From Bacillota bacterium (GTDB taxonomy: Bacteria > Bacillota > Clostridia > Lachnospirales > Lachnospiraceae): a DNA stretch of 64,000 nt. The translations under genes were made by a program, and so were the position numbers. Under the pieces are notes generated by a model, which worked only from the letters and a program-made list of their open reading frames with translations, searched no databases and was not told the DNA's origin. The DNA lies in contig JAEZZO010000016.1 of assembly GCA_023418475.1 (NCBI GenBank), positions 62,001 through 126,000 on the forward strand, written 5' to 3'. Shown piece after piece: positions 53,108 through 61,596 of this stretch (position 1 is its first letter; each line of letters starts with the position of its first letter).

Positions 53108-54910
53108 TTATTTCTGTGCTGCGGCTTTAATTCTTGATTCATTCTGATCCTTGGCATTTTTCATATCAACTGCCAGAACCTTATCATATCCAAGACCTTT
53201 TACAGTATCCTGCATATCCTTTAACAGAGAATTAAATTCATCCTCATTGGAAGCAAATACCATTTTCCAGGAATTATCTATAATCTTTGCTCTGATCTGT
53301 CCACGAAGTGTTTGAATCTCACTGTCTTCTGCCGGTGCTATAAAGGAGCATCCCGGAGCAACCATCAGCATATTGTTATTTCTAAGGAACTCAACCGTTG
53401 TTTTTGCACTCATCTTGGTCTGCCAATCCGTATCAAGAGGTGTATTGTTCTTTGCAATTTCAGAATCCCATAATTCAAAGTTATAAGGGAAGCCACTCTT
53501 CGGATTTGTATCACTCGGAAGAACTGTTACATAATTAAGTGCAGAGATACCATCTTTCCAGGTTCCACCACCATACTCTTCAGGAACCTTTGTATCGCCG
53601 CCTTCACGAAAGGCTTTGTATCCAAAATCTGTAAGAACAGGTTTTCCATCCTTCATTTCCCAGGTAAGTCCTTCCGGTCCGCAGGAAGAGGAAGTCTGAG
53701 CTGCAGAAGCCATAATTCCTTCCGGTGAATATAACCAATCAATAAAGTCAGCAAGTCTTTCCTTATCTTCTGCTTTACTGCCAATGGAGATCATTAATCT
53801 GTTTCCGGTCGGTGAGCATCCATAGGAGAATACCTTCATATCATCAATTTTAGCAACCATAAAACCTTTTCCTGCCGCTTTATGTTCGGGTGTGTTATAG
53901 AACGGTTGACAACCCCAAGGCCAAGGAGAATACAGTACCTGACCATCCTTATACTTTGACTGCAATGTATCGTTTGTCTGTGTTGTGGATTCCGGATCCA
54001 TAAGTCCCATCTGATTTGCTTTAAAATAGAGTTTTAGATTTCTGACATAAGCGGAGCTATTATCAATTATACTCTGATAATCAGAGCCATCTGCTTTTGC
54101 AAAAACAAATCCGACTTCATCATACCCATAGAAGCAAGCCGGCTGCTTGCCAAGGCACATCATATTTCCATCCCAATCTTTAAATAAGGAGAAACCATAG
54201 GTTGGTTTACCAGAATCGCTCTTTGGAACTACCTGCTGCATTGACTTTAATACCGGAAGCATATCTTCCAGAGTCTTCATCTCAGGATATCCAACAGCCT
54301 TATAAGCATCCCAGCGAAGGTATGGTCCAAAGGTAGGATCAAGACCTTCTGAAGGGTTTGTCGCAGGCTGCTCTGAAACGCTGGAAGGAATACCATATAT
54401 ACCGGTATTATTAATTAAAGAATTCAAACTATCTATTCCCGCTTTGTACTTATTCAGATTCTCCTTATTTGCTATCAAATCCTTCATATCGGTTAATAAG
54501 CCTGCGGTAACCATCTCGTCTAATCTTCCGCCATCCGCACTGTATATTACCAGATCTCCCAGATCACCGGCAGCTGAACGGGTCTGATATAAGGTCATAC
54601 CGCCCCCGGATACATTCGGAGCAATGATATTAAGCTCCATGTTGAACTTATCTTTTACAATTTTAGCAAACCATCCTGATTGAATACCCTGATAATTTGC
54701 CAGACCATCAAATACATCCACAGTTATGAACTTGGAATATTTCTCTGCCCCTGTTTTTTCACCGGCATCGGCGGCCTTCGTTACACTTGCAGCTTGCGTT
54801 ACTGTAGCTTCCGGTTTGTTGGTTGTGTTATCTGTTGTCTTCCCGCAGCCTGAAAGCATTGATGCCACAAAAGCCGTACAAAGTAACACACTTAGCAATT
54901 TTTTTTTCAT
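53108..54910 (-). CDS. Oligosaccharide-type ABC transporter substrate-binding lipoprotein
   Basis: 600 residues, the large LplA/YtcQ class. Signal peptide with lipobox LSGC (Cys near residue 22), a Thr-rich linker, then the extended binding fold. The N-terminal mature part is ...KFITVDVFDGLANYQGIQSG and the C-terminal part ends in a Lys-rich helix. GGAGG precedes ATG 54910. It is the last gene after its two permeases. The ATPase is not encoded here and is presumably a shared MsmK-type subunit. Confidence 0.88.
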   Translation of the reverse strand: MKKKLLSVLLCTAFVASMLSGCGKTTDNTTNKPEATVTQAASVTKAADAGEKTGAEKYSKFITVDVFDGLANYQGIQSGWFAKIVKDKFNMELNIIAPNVSGGGMTLYQTRSAAGDLGDLVIYSADGGRLDEMVTAGLLTDMKDLIANKENLNKYKAGIDSLNSLINNTGIYGIPSSVSEQPATNPSEGLDPTFGPYLRWDAYKAVGYPEMKTLEDMLPVLKSMQQVVPKSDSGKPTYGFSLFKDWDGNMMCLGKQPACFYGYDEVGFVFAKADGSDYQSIIDNSSAYVRNLKLYFKANQMGLMDPESTTQTNDTLQSKYKDGQVLYSPWPWGCQPFYNTPEHKAAGKGFMVAKIDDMKVFSYGCSPTGNRLMISIGSKAEDKERLADFIDWLYSPEGIMASAAQTSSSCGPEGLTWEMKDGKPVLTDFGYKAFREGGDTKVPEEYGGGTWKDGISALNYVTVLPSDTNPKSGFPYNFELWDSEIAKNNTPLDTDWQTKMSAKTTVEFLRNNNMLMVAPGCSFIAPAEDSEIQTLRGQIRAKIIDNSWKMVFASNEDEFNSLLKDMQDTVKGLGYDKVLAVDMKNAKDQNESRIKAAAQK

Positions 54911-54992
54911 ACTCTTTCCTCCATTTAAATTTATATAATTAGCAAAATAAATAAATTTATTTTGTTTTGCCCCCTATTAATTTCTTCTTCGA

Positions 54993-55907
54993 TTACCCCT
55001 TTACAGATCCGATCATAATACCTTTTACGAAATATCTTTGAAACGCAGGATAGACACATAAAATGGGTAACATCGCAATTACTGTAACGGTCATACGTAC
55101 GGATGTAGGCGTCTGTTGATTCGCGAGAAGCATTAAATTGGTTCCGGTTCCGGCAGTATTATTAATCAGTGCCATCAATGAGTTCGCTTGATTGATATAG
55201 CAATATAACAGATATTGCAGGGAATATAACTTCTGCTCTGTAACATAAATTAAGGTATCATTGAAGGAATTCCATTGTCCGACGGCCGAAAAAATCGCTA
55301 TTGTAGCTAAAATCGGTTTACAGGTTGGCAATATAATCTTACGGAATACTGTAATTATTCCCGCTCCGTCTATTTCAGCCGCTTCCTGCAAAGAACTTGG
55401 AATTGATTCCACATAGGTTTTTACCAGGATAATGTTAAAAGGCTGTACGATCATCGGTATCACATATACCCAGAAATTATTCGTCAGATGCAGATTTTTC
55501 ATTGTAAGGAACAACGGAATTAAGCCAGCGTTAAAATACATGGTGATTACAATTGTACGGTACCATATACTTCGTCCCCACATTTTCTGCTGTGTAAACA
55601 TAAAGCCCAGAAAAGCGGATGCCAGTACGGTACATATTGTTCCGATCACTGTTCTTAAAACAGAAATCCATATAGCAGTACCAAGCCCCTTGATCTTTAT
55701 AACATTGATATAATTTTGAAAATGTACCCCTTTCGGTACAAAAACAATTCCTCCATTCGCACTCAGGTCATTCGCACTGATCGTATTAATAATCAGGTAA
55801 TAGAAAGGATAAATACAAATCAAAGTAAATATGATAAAAAATGCATAATTTAGTACATTAAACGTTATATCGGCTGTTGTCAGTTTTCCTGATATTTTTT
55901 TCTCCAT
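54993..55907 (-). CDS. Carbohydrate ABC transporter permease (YtcP/LplC type)
   Basis: 304 residues from ATG 55907. Six helices, with the EAA loop SLQEAAEIDGAGIITVFRKIILPTCKP near residue 190. The upstream permease gene stops 19 bases before. Pairs with that permease. Confidence 0.9.
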   Translation of the reverse strand: MEKKISGKLTTADITFNVLNYAFFIIFTLICIYPFYYLIINTISANDLSANGGIVFVPKGVHFQNYINVIKIKGLGTAIWISVLRTVIGTICTVLASAFLGFMFTQQKMWGRSIWYRTIVITMYFNAGLIPLFLTMKNLHLTNNFWVYVIPMIVQPFNIILVKTYVESIPSSLQEAAEIDGAGIITVFRKIILPTCKPILATIAIFSAVGQWNSFNDTLIYVTEQKLYSLQYLLYCYINQANSLMALINNTAGTGTNLMLLANQQTPTSVRMTVTVIAMLPILCVYPAFQRYFVKGIMIGSVKG

Positions 55908-55926
55908 CACGCAACACTTTTCCTTC

Positions 55927-56880
55927 CTAAACAATACTTTCTCCTCTGGTTTTCTTAGATACAAAGTTAACTGCAAATAGCAAAGTAACGCTCACAATAC
56001 TTTTCAGCATACCAATTGCAGTAGCCAGTGAAGGACTTCGTGCTGTCATACCTACATTATAAACATATAAATCCAGCACCTGAATATGCTCTTTATTAAA
56101 TGCATTTTGAAATACATAGAACTGATCAATGCCATTATTTAAAAAATTTGCAATGGAAAGCATTAATATAACAAAATAGGTAGGCATGAGTGCCGGTAAA
56201 GTAATATGTCTCATTAATTTAAAACGGTTTGCTCCGTCCACTCTGGCCGCTTCATATAATTCCTGGTCGACACCTGCGATTGCTGCGAGATACATAATAG
56301 CACCCCAGCCAAGTCCTCTCCAAGTATACCATAAAAGCATGGAAAGCCAGGTATGAGAATCGCTGTCAAGAAACTGCAGCGGCTGCTGAATGATATGCAA
56401 ATTCATTAAAAGAGTATTAAGCATACCCGTATTCGTAAATAGGCTGTAAGCTACGGAATACACCATTACCCAGCTGATAAAATTAGGAATCGTGGTAAAT
56501 GTCTGAACAAATTTTTTAAACCATTTTGATTTAATTTCACTTAAAAAAATTGCAAAAACTAACGGTAAAAACGAAGTTGCAAGTGTTAAACCACTAATTG
56601 CAAATGTATTAAGCATTACCTGTCCAACTATTTTTAATTGAGTAGAATTGGCAAACAACATGGTAAACCACTGCAATCCTACAAACTTGCATTGAGACAA
56701 TTTTAACGGCGGCTTATAATCATAAAAGGCATATAACCAACCATGCAAAGGAAAATAGGAAAATGTAAAGGATAAAATTAAGAACGGTAATATGTATAGA
56801 AAATATAGAAATCCTTCTTTACTCCTCCTTTTCCGGTATTTTTGGATCTTCGTTGTCTGTACTATAGATGTATCCTGCAT
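55927..56880 (-). CDS. Carbohydrate ABC transporter permease (LplB type)
   Basis: 317 residues from ATG 56880 (GGAGG seven bases upstream). Six helices, with the EAA loop QELYEAARVDGANRFKLMRHITLPALMP. First gene of the importer. The 391-base gap upstream (56881-57271) holds a 21-bp palindrome and the nudC terminator. Confidence 0.9.
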   Translation of the reverse strand: MQDTSIVQTTKIQKYRKRRSKEGFLYFLYILPFLILSFTFSYFPLHGWLYAFYDYKPPLKLSQCKFVGLQWFTMLFANSTQLKIVGQVMLNTFAISGLTLATSFLPLVFAIFLSEIKSKWFKKFVQTFTTIPNFISWVMVYSVAYSLFTNTGMLNTLLMNLHIIQQPLQFLDSDSHTWLSMLLWYTWRGLGWGAIMYLAAIAGVDQELYEAARVDGANRFKLMRHITLPALMPTYFVILMLSIANFLNNGIDQFYVFQNAFNKEHIQVLDLYVYNVGMTARSPSLATAIGMLKSIVSVTLLFAVNFVSKKTRGESIV

Positions 56881-56985
56881 CACTTAACCTCCCAGTATCT
56901 TTATACTTCCCAGCAATATAACAATAACCTTGATGCAATTGATTTTAGCATCTTTTATTACGCTTTTATACCCACGAAATTCCAC

Positions 56986-57006
56986 CTGATTTATAGTATA
57001 AATCAG
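56986..57006. repeat. 21-bp perfect palindrome upstream of the LplB-type permease
   Basis: CTGATTTATA-G-TATAAATCAG, about 105 bases before the permease start. It contains a TATACT -10-like element on the minus strand, so it may be an operator overlapping the promoter. The regulator is unknown. Confidence 0.5.
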
Positions 57007-57090
57007 ATATATTGCAGCGTTTTGTATTTAGCATTCATTTTTAGATATTATTACATGACTTATTAGAGATCATGGTTCAAAAAGAACAAA

Positions 57091-57182
57091 AAATACCTTG
57101 TTCTGCCGCATATACTATCCTGTACCAGACAATGAATAATTATCTGGCTTCGGGAACATATAAATGGTAGAACAAGGTATTT
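57091..57182 (-). terminator. Terminator of nudC
   Basis: The arms AAATACCTTGTTCT and AGAACAAGGTATTT are exactly complementary (14 bp) around a 64-base loop with an internal CCAGA/TCTGG hairpin; followed on the minus strand by six T residues. It lies 90 bases past the nudC stop. Confidence 0.65.
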
Positions 57183-57271
57183 CGTAATTATAGGATTGAT
57201 AGGTATTTTCAGATGCATATAGGCGCACTCCTATCCATCTGTATAACTTTTGCAGGCTTTCAACGCTCGAA

Positions 57272-58114
57272 TTATATCTTCTGATACTGGTCCCTGTACC
57301 ATCTGATCATTCTTCCTGCTATACTGTCCGTTGATGGTATGACCGGCAGATTATCTGCGCTAAACCATGCCGCGTCCGTGATTTCACTATTATCAACGAC
57401 AACATCTCCGCTATCATATTCCGCAGTAAAAGCCATCATAAGTGAATCAGGAAATGACCAGGGCTGACTGCTGAAATATTTAATATTCTTCACCTTTATG
57501 CCTACTTCCTCTCCGATCTCTCGTGCTACGCACTGCTCCAGTGTTTCACCCGGTTCAACATAGCCGGCAATCAGGCTGTACAAATCCGGTCTAAAATTAC
57601 GGTTATGGGCTAGCAATATCTGGTCACCACAAAATACAGCTGTGATCGTTGCCGGAGAGATGCGTGGATAGACCACATTCTTACAATTCGGGCAGCTTCT
57701 TGCCCTTTCATCCTTCTTATTCCCCATCTTATGACCGCATCGGCCACAGAACTGATTGGCATCAATCCAATGCAGAATATGATTCGCTGCTCCGGTAAGG
57801 ATAAATAAACCAGGATCACCGGACAAATCCGATATTTTCATAAAATCAACTAATTCCATATCCCTTGGCTGTTGTATCAGTTCACTTAGCCTGATACAAT
57901 AACAGCCATGTCCTTCATATGTACCAATATAGATCAAGTCCTCTTCCTTTTGCCAAAGCTCTGCTAAATCATTTTTCTCGGGAATACCGAATATATTACC
58001 TATTTTTTTTAGCAATATGCTCTTTTGTATGAGTATAAGCACCCAATCACTTACCATAGTATCTTCCTTCACAAAAAAGGCAGGCGCATAATTGTGATTT
58101 TGTGAACTATTCAT
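57272..58114 (-). CDS. nudC: NAD+ diphosphatase (Nudix)
   Basis: 280 residues. Zinc ribbon CGRCGHKMG...CPNCKNVVYPRISP in the middle, the Nudix box GYVEPGETLEQCVAREIGEEVGI, and the NudC tail motif SQPWSFPDS (usually SQPWPFPxS, so one residue differs). It cleaves NADH/NAD+ and may remove NAD caps from RNA. Monocistronic. Confidence 0.9.
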   Translation of the reverse strand: MNSSQNHNYAPAFFVKEDTMVSDWVLILIQKSILLKKIGNIFGIPEKNDLAELWQKEEDLIYIGTYEGHGCYCIRLSELIQQPRDMELVDFMKISDLSGDPGLFILTGAANHILHWIDANQFCGRCGHKMGNKKDERARSCPNCKNVVYPRISPATITAVFCGDQILLAHNRNFRPDLYSLIAGYVEPGETLEQCVAREIGEEVGIKVKNIKYFSSQPWSFPDSLMMAFTAEYDSGDVVVDNSEITDAAWFSADNLPVIPSTDSIAGRMIRWYRDQYQKI

Positions 58115-58182
58115 TCTATCAGTCCTTTCATGCTGTTAACAGACCCATTGCTTAAATGTAATTTTCTGTTTTGACACGCTTG

Positions 58183-58404
58183 CTACATCTGACCAAACTC
58201 ATGCAGCAGATCTATGTCTGATTTTGTCAGCTTTATATTGGATTTCAATGATTTTCCATCGACTGTAGTTACATTAATATCAATTATTGTTCCCTCTTCG
58301 AGTGCAGTGTTTTTCACTACCTTCAAATAATTAGGAAACTTCGGATGATTACCCGAGAATACATCCCAGGCATTTTTTAATTTTAAAAGCTTTGCCGGAT
58401 TCAT
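58183..58404 (-). CDS. Small conserved-looking protein of unknown function
   Basis: 73 residues from ATG 58404, placed after GAGGTG. Begins MNPAKLLKLKNAWDVFSGNHPKFPNYL, then a beta-rich segment (GTIIDINVTTVDGKSLKSNIKL) and a C-terminal helix. I have seen this kind of short protein in related genomes but cannot name a function. A GCCGC/GCGGC hairpin lies just upstream. Confidence 0.7.
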   Translation of the reverse strand: MNPAKLLKLKNAWDVFSGNHPKFPNYLKVVKNTALEEGTIIDINVTTVDGKSLKSNIKLTKSDIDLLHEFGQM

Positions 58405-58423
58405 CATTATCACCTCTCATCAC

Positions 58424-58438
58424 GCCGCCAACAGCGGC
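58424..58438 (-). other. GC hairpin upstream of the 58.2-kb gene
   Basis: GCCGC-TGTTG-GCGGC on the minus strand, ending about seven bases before the AGAGGTG ribosome site. Same design as the gatC hairpin. Confidence 0.4.
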
Positions 58439-58489
58439 AAATTTATACCTACCATGCAGAGGTGCTAAGAGCACTTATTCTCTGCCAAT

Positions 58490-59326
58490 TTATTCATATG
58501 CGTTCATTACATTATATATTGTTGACGAAAGAATTACAATTACTGCACCTACCGCAGCGATCGGACTAATTATTTCTCTGTAGAAGAGTGCTACCCAGAC
58601 CGGATTTAAAATTGGTTCTATCGTGGAAGTTAAGGCGGCTGTTACTGGAGTAACACTGTTAAGTCCTTTCGCCAGAAAAACATAAGCAAGTCCCATCTGT
58701 ATAACTCCCAGGATAAATACCAGCAAGAAATTTACCGGTGCAATATCTGTTTCTTTAAAATACCACGGAAGAAAGATAAGAAAGCTTGCAATTTGAGATA
58801 AGAGAATAGAAGACTCGAAATCCGAATTTCTAATTTTCTTAAGCATAAAAATTAATCCATACAATGCTCCCGACAAAATCGCCAGTAAATTACCAACCTG
58901 TCCCTTGAATGAGATTTTATCTATAAAGAAGCAAATGATGCCCAGAAAAACCAAAATACAGGCTGTCATTGCCTTTTGATCCGGTTTTTTCTTAAAAATC
59001 AGCCAAATATAAAGCAAGAGGAATAGCGGTGCCGTAAACTGTAATACAATTGCATTCGCTGCCAGAGTCATTTTCGTTGCCATTACAAAAGTTAGATTTG
59101 TAAGCAGGTTGCATATAGCTCCCAACAGAACCATCTTATTAATGACTATTTTATGGTTGATCTTCTTTATGTATAGAAACATGATAACCGCTGCCAGCAG
59201 ATTTCTGATACCGTTAATCGTAATCGAGGACCACGCAATTGTTTTGATTAATACACCGCCGAGGCTGAATAAGATAGCGGATAGCAGTATGTATAATATT
59301 CCCAAGCTTTTTTCTTTTGAATTCAT
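58490..59326 (-). CDS. DMT-superfamily transporter (EamA-like)
   Basis: 278 residues from ATG 59326 (AAAGG 12 bases upstream; the longer open frame starts at an unlikely TTG). Ten helices in two halves (SLGGVLIKTIAW, then LNSVTPVTAALTSTIEPILNPVWVALFY, the EamA pattern). Substrate unknown. Not obviously linked to the sugar importers on either side. Confidence 0.82.
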   Translation of the reverse strand: MNSKEKSLGILYILLSAILFSLGGVLIKTIAWSSITINGIRNLLAAVIMFLYIKKINHKIVINKMVLLGAICNLLTNLTFVMATKMTLAANAIVLQFTAPLFLLLYIWLIFKKKPDQKAMTACILVFLGIICFFIDKISFKGQVGNLLAILSGALYGLIFMLKKIRNSDFESSILLSQIASFLIFLPWYFKETDIAPVNFLLVFILGVIQMGLAYVFLAKGLNSVTPVTAALTSTIEPILNPVWVALFYREIISPIAAVGAVIVILSSTIYNVMNAYE

Positions 59327-59486
59327 TTTAACGCAAGACCTTTCATATTGTTCCTTCGTAAATTTCAAGTAATCAAATCATCTCTTTTATATGACCCATT
59401 TGTCGCAAACCATCGTTTATAATAACACAAATATGCTCTTACTACAATGTAATTTTAAAAGATCTAAATGAGGATAAAAATTACAT

Positions 59487-59540
59487 AAAAATCCGTTCTG
59501 CTTTACTCTGAATATACATAGTAAAACAAAACGGATTTTT
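59487..59540 (-). terminator. Terminator of the second sugar importer operon
   Basis: AAAAATCCGTT pairs with AACGGATTTTT, extended by TTTACT/AGTAAA, with T-runs on both strands. It lies 60 bases past the last permease stop codon. Confidence 0.7.
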
Positions 59541-59600
59541 ATTTCTATCAGTAACGGATCGTGTTATTCTCAATTATTATCCGGCAGCATTTTTTCTTTC

Positions 59601-60524
59601 CTATTCTTTCACACCGCCAATCGTGAGCCCAGTGACAAAATACCGCTGCAGGGAGGGATATAATGCCACAATTGGCAGGCAGGTTAATATGGTTGCAGCG
59701 GCACGTACTGATTTCGTTGTAACCTGTGTACTGGTAACAGAACTGGCAACTCTGGAGGTATTAGCATCTCCGCTCAGCTGGCTTACCGAGGATAATAATT
59801 TCATCAGTTCATATTGCAGGGTAGTAAGGTTAGCCGCCATTCTATTATAAAGCATCGTATCAAACCAGGAATTCCACTGCCCTACCGCTATAAATAAAGC
59901 AACTGTGGCAAATACCGGTTTACACAGAGGAACAATCACCTTTAAAAAAACCGTCAGATATCCGGCCCCGTCAATCATTGCTGATTCCTCCAAACTATCC
60001 GGTAAACCATTCATATAGGTTCGGATAACCAGCATATTAAAAGCACTAACCAGTCCCGGTATAATATATACCCAGAAGCTGCTCATAAATCCCAGTCCCC
60101 GATATAATAAGAAGGTTGGGATCAGTCCTCCGTTTATATACATCGTTAGTACAAATAATACGGAGATCGGTTTCGCAAAAATAAAATTCCTGCGGCTTAA
60201 TACAAATGATATTAAAGCAGTGACTGCCAGCTGCAATACCGTTCCCACAACAGTTCTCGCAACTGAGACAAAAAGACCGGTCATGATGCTATTCATCTTT
60301 ATTACCGTCTTATAATTACTAAGCGTCCATTTTCTCGGCCAAAAATAAATTCCTCCCCGCATTTCATCCAAAGCGTCATTAAAGGATATTGCAAGCGTAT
60401 TTAAGATAGGATATAGCGTAATTATAACAAAACACGTGAGTATTAATCCTATAACGGAATAATAAATGAAATTTTTTATGCGAAAACTGTGACTTTTTTG
60501 ATAAATATATTTTGTTTCTTCCAT
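59601..60524 (-). CDS. Carbohydrate ABC transporter permease (YtcP type), second system
   Basis: 307 residues with six helices and the EAA loop DSLEESAMIDGAGYLTVFLKVIVPLCKP. It lies 13 bases after the LplB-type permease of the same operon. Last gene of SBP-LplB-YtcP order, which is the reverse order to the first importer. Confidence 0.9.
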   Translation of the reverse strand: MEETKYIYQKSHSFRIKNFIYYSVIGLILTCFVIITLYPILNTLAISFNDALDEMRGGIYFWPRKWTLSNYKTVIKMNSIMTGLFVSVARTVVGTVLQLAVTALISFVLSRRNFIFAKPISVLFVLTMYINGGLIPTFLLYRGLGFMSSFWVYIIPGLVSAFNMLVIRTYMNGLPDSLEESAMIDGAGYLTVFLKVIVPLCKPVFATVALFIAVGQWNSWFDTMLYNRMAANLTTLQYELMKLLSSVSQLSGDANTSRVASSVTSTQVTTKSVRAAATILTCLPIVALYPSLQRYFVTGLTIGGVKE

Positions 60525-60537
60525 TCTCCTGCCTCCC

Positions 60538-61500
60538 TTAAAATAGTCGCTCTTCCCCGGCTGCCTTTGCCGCGGAATTAGCCAGGAAGATCAGGATAAC
60601 ACTTACCAGACTCCTGAAAATACCGGCAGCCGTACCAAGTGAATAGTCAGCCTGACTGATACCATATTTTAATACATAAATATCAATTGTCTGCGATACA
60701 CTCTGTACTAAACCATTTCCTAACAAATATTGTATTTCAAAACCGGCATTCAAAACATTTCCAACATTAATTAACAATAAAATAAAAATCGTCGGCTTGA
60801 TACCAGGTAACGTTATATTCCACATTTTGCGAAGCTTACCCGCACCATCGATAGACGCCGCCTCATATAAATCAGGATTAATCGCCGTAATTGCAGCAAG
60901 ATAAATAATACTGTTCCATCCCGTTTCTTTCCACACATTACCAAATCCAACAATCCACCAGAATAAACTTTTATAAGTAAAAAAATTGACCGGTTGTTTT
61001 AATATATGTAATTTTACAAATATTTCATTGATAATCCCGTGGTCTATCGATAATGCATCCTGCAGGATTCCACACACGATTATCATTGATAGAAAATGGG
61101 GCAAATAGGATATTGTCTGTACAATTTTCTTAGGGGTTTTATGCACTACTTCATTTAAAATCAGTGCAAATCCAATTGCAAATACAAAGCTTAAAACAAG
61201 ATTAATAATACCCATAGCAAGTGTATTACGAATAATTCGTATAAAATCCGGATTATCTACAAAAAGAAATTTGAATTTATCAAGTCCTATAAATTTTGAA
61301 TGAAAGAAGCCATTTTTCGGCTTATATTGCTGAAAAGCCATGACCCAGCCAACTAACGGCACATAATTAAATAAAATGACATATATTACGAATGGAAGTG
61401 ATAAAAGAATTAATTCTTTTTGTTTTATCATTTTTTTCCAGGTGATTTGTTCTCTATTCACCCTTTCCCGTTCAACTCTCATATGTTTTATTCCATCCAT
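60538..61500 (-). CDS. Carbohydrate ABC transporter permease (LplB type), second system
   Basis: 320 residues. A basic N-terminus of about 28 residues precedes the first helix; EAA loop PDLYEAASIDGAGKLRKMWNITLPGIKP. The start is uncertain between ATG 61500 and the ATG six codons in. An intercistronic hairpin separates it from the binding-protein gene. Confidence 0.9.
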   Translation of the reverse strand: MDGIKHMRVERERVNREQITWKKMIKQKELILLSLPFVIYVILFNYVPLVGWVMAFQQYKPKNGFFHSKFIGLDKFKFLFVDNPDFIRIIRNTLAMGIINLVLSFVFAIGFALILNEVVHKTPKKIVQTISYLPHFLSMIIVCGILQDALSIDHGIINEIFVKLHILKQPVNFFTYKSLFWWIVGFGNVWKETGWNSIIYLAAITAINPDLYEAASIDGAGKLRKMWNITLPGIKPTIFILLLINVGNVLNAGFEIQYLLGNGLVQSVSQTIDIYVLKYGISQADYSLGTAAGIFRSLVSVILIFLANSAAKAAGEERLF

Positions 61501-61529
61501 AGAAATACCATTCTTTCCGCTGTATTTGA

Positions 61530-61567
61530 GCAGGTGGCTGCGGCGAATTCAGCCAAATGCCACCTGC
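61530..61567 (-). other. Intercistronic hairpin between binding-protein and permease genes
   Basis: GCAGGTGGC and GCCACCTGC (9 bp perfect), with an inner GGCTG/CAGCC. No T-run follows. Such hairpins often protect the upstream binding-protein mRNA, giving it more copies than the permease. Confidence 0.6.
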
Positions 61568-61596
61568 CCGTATTATTATAGTCCCCTGTATTTAGT

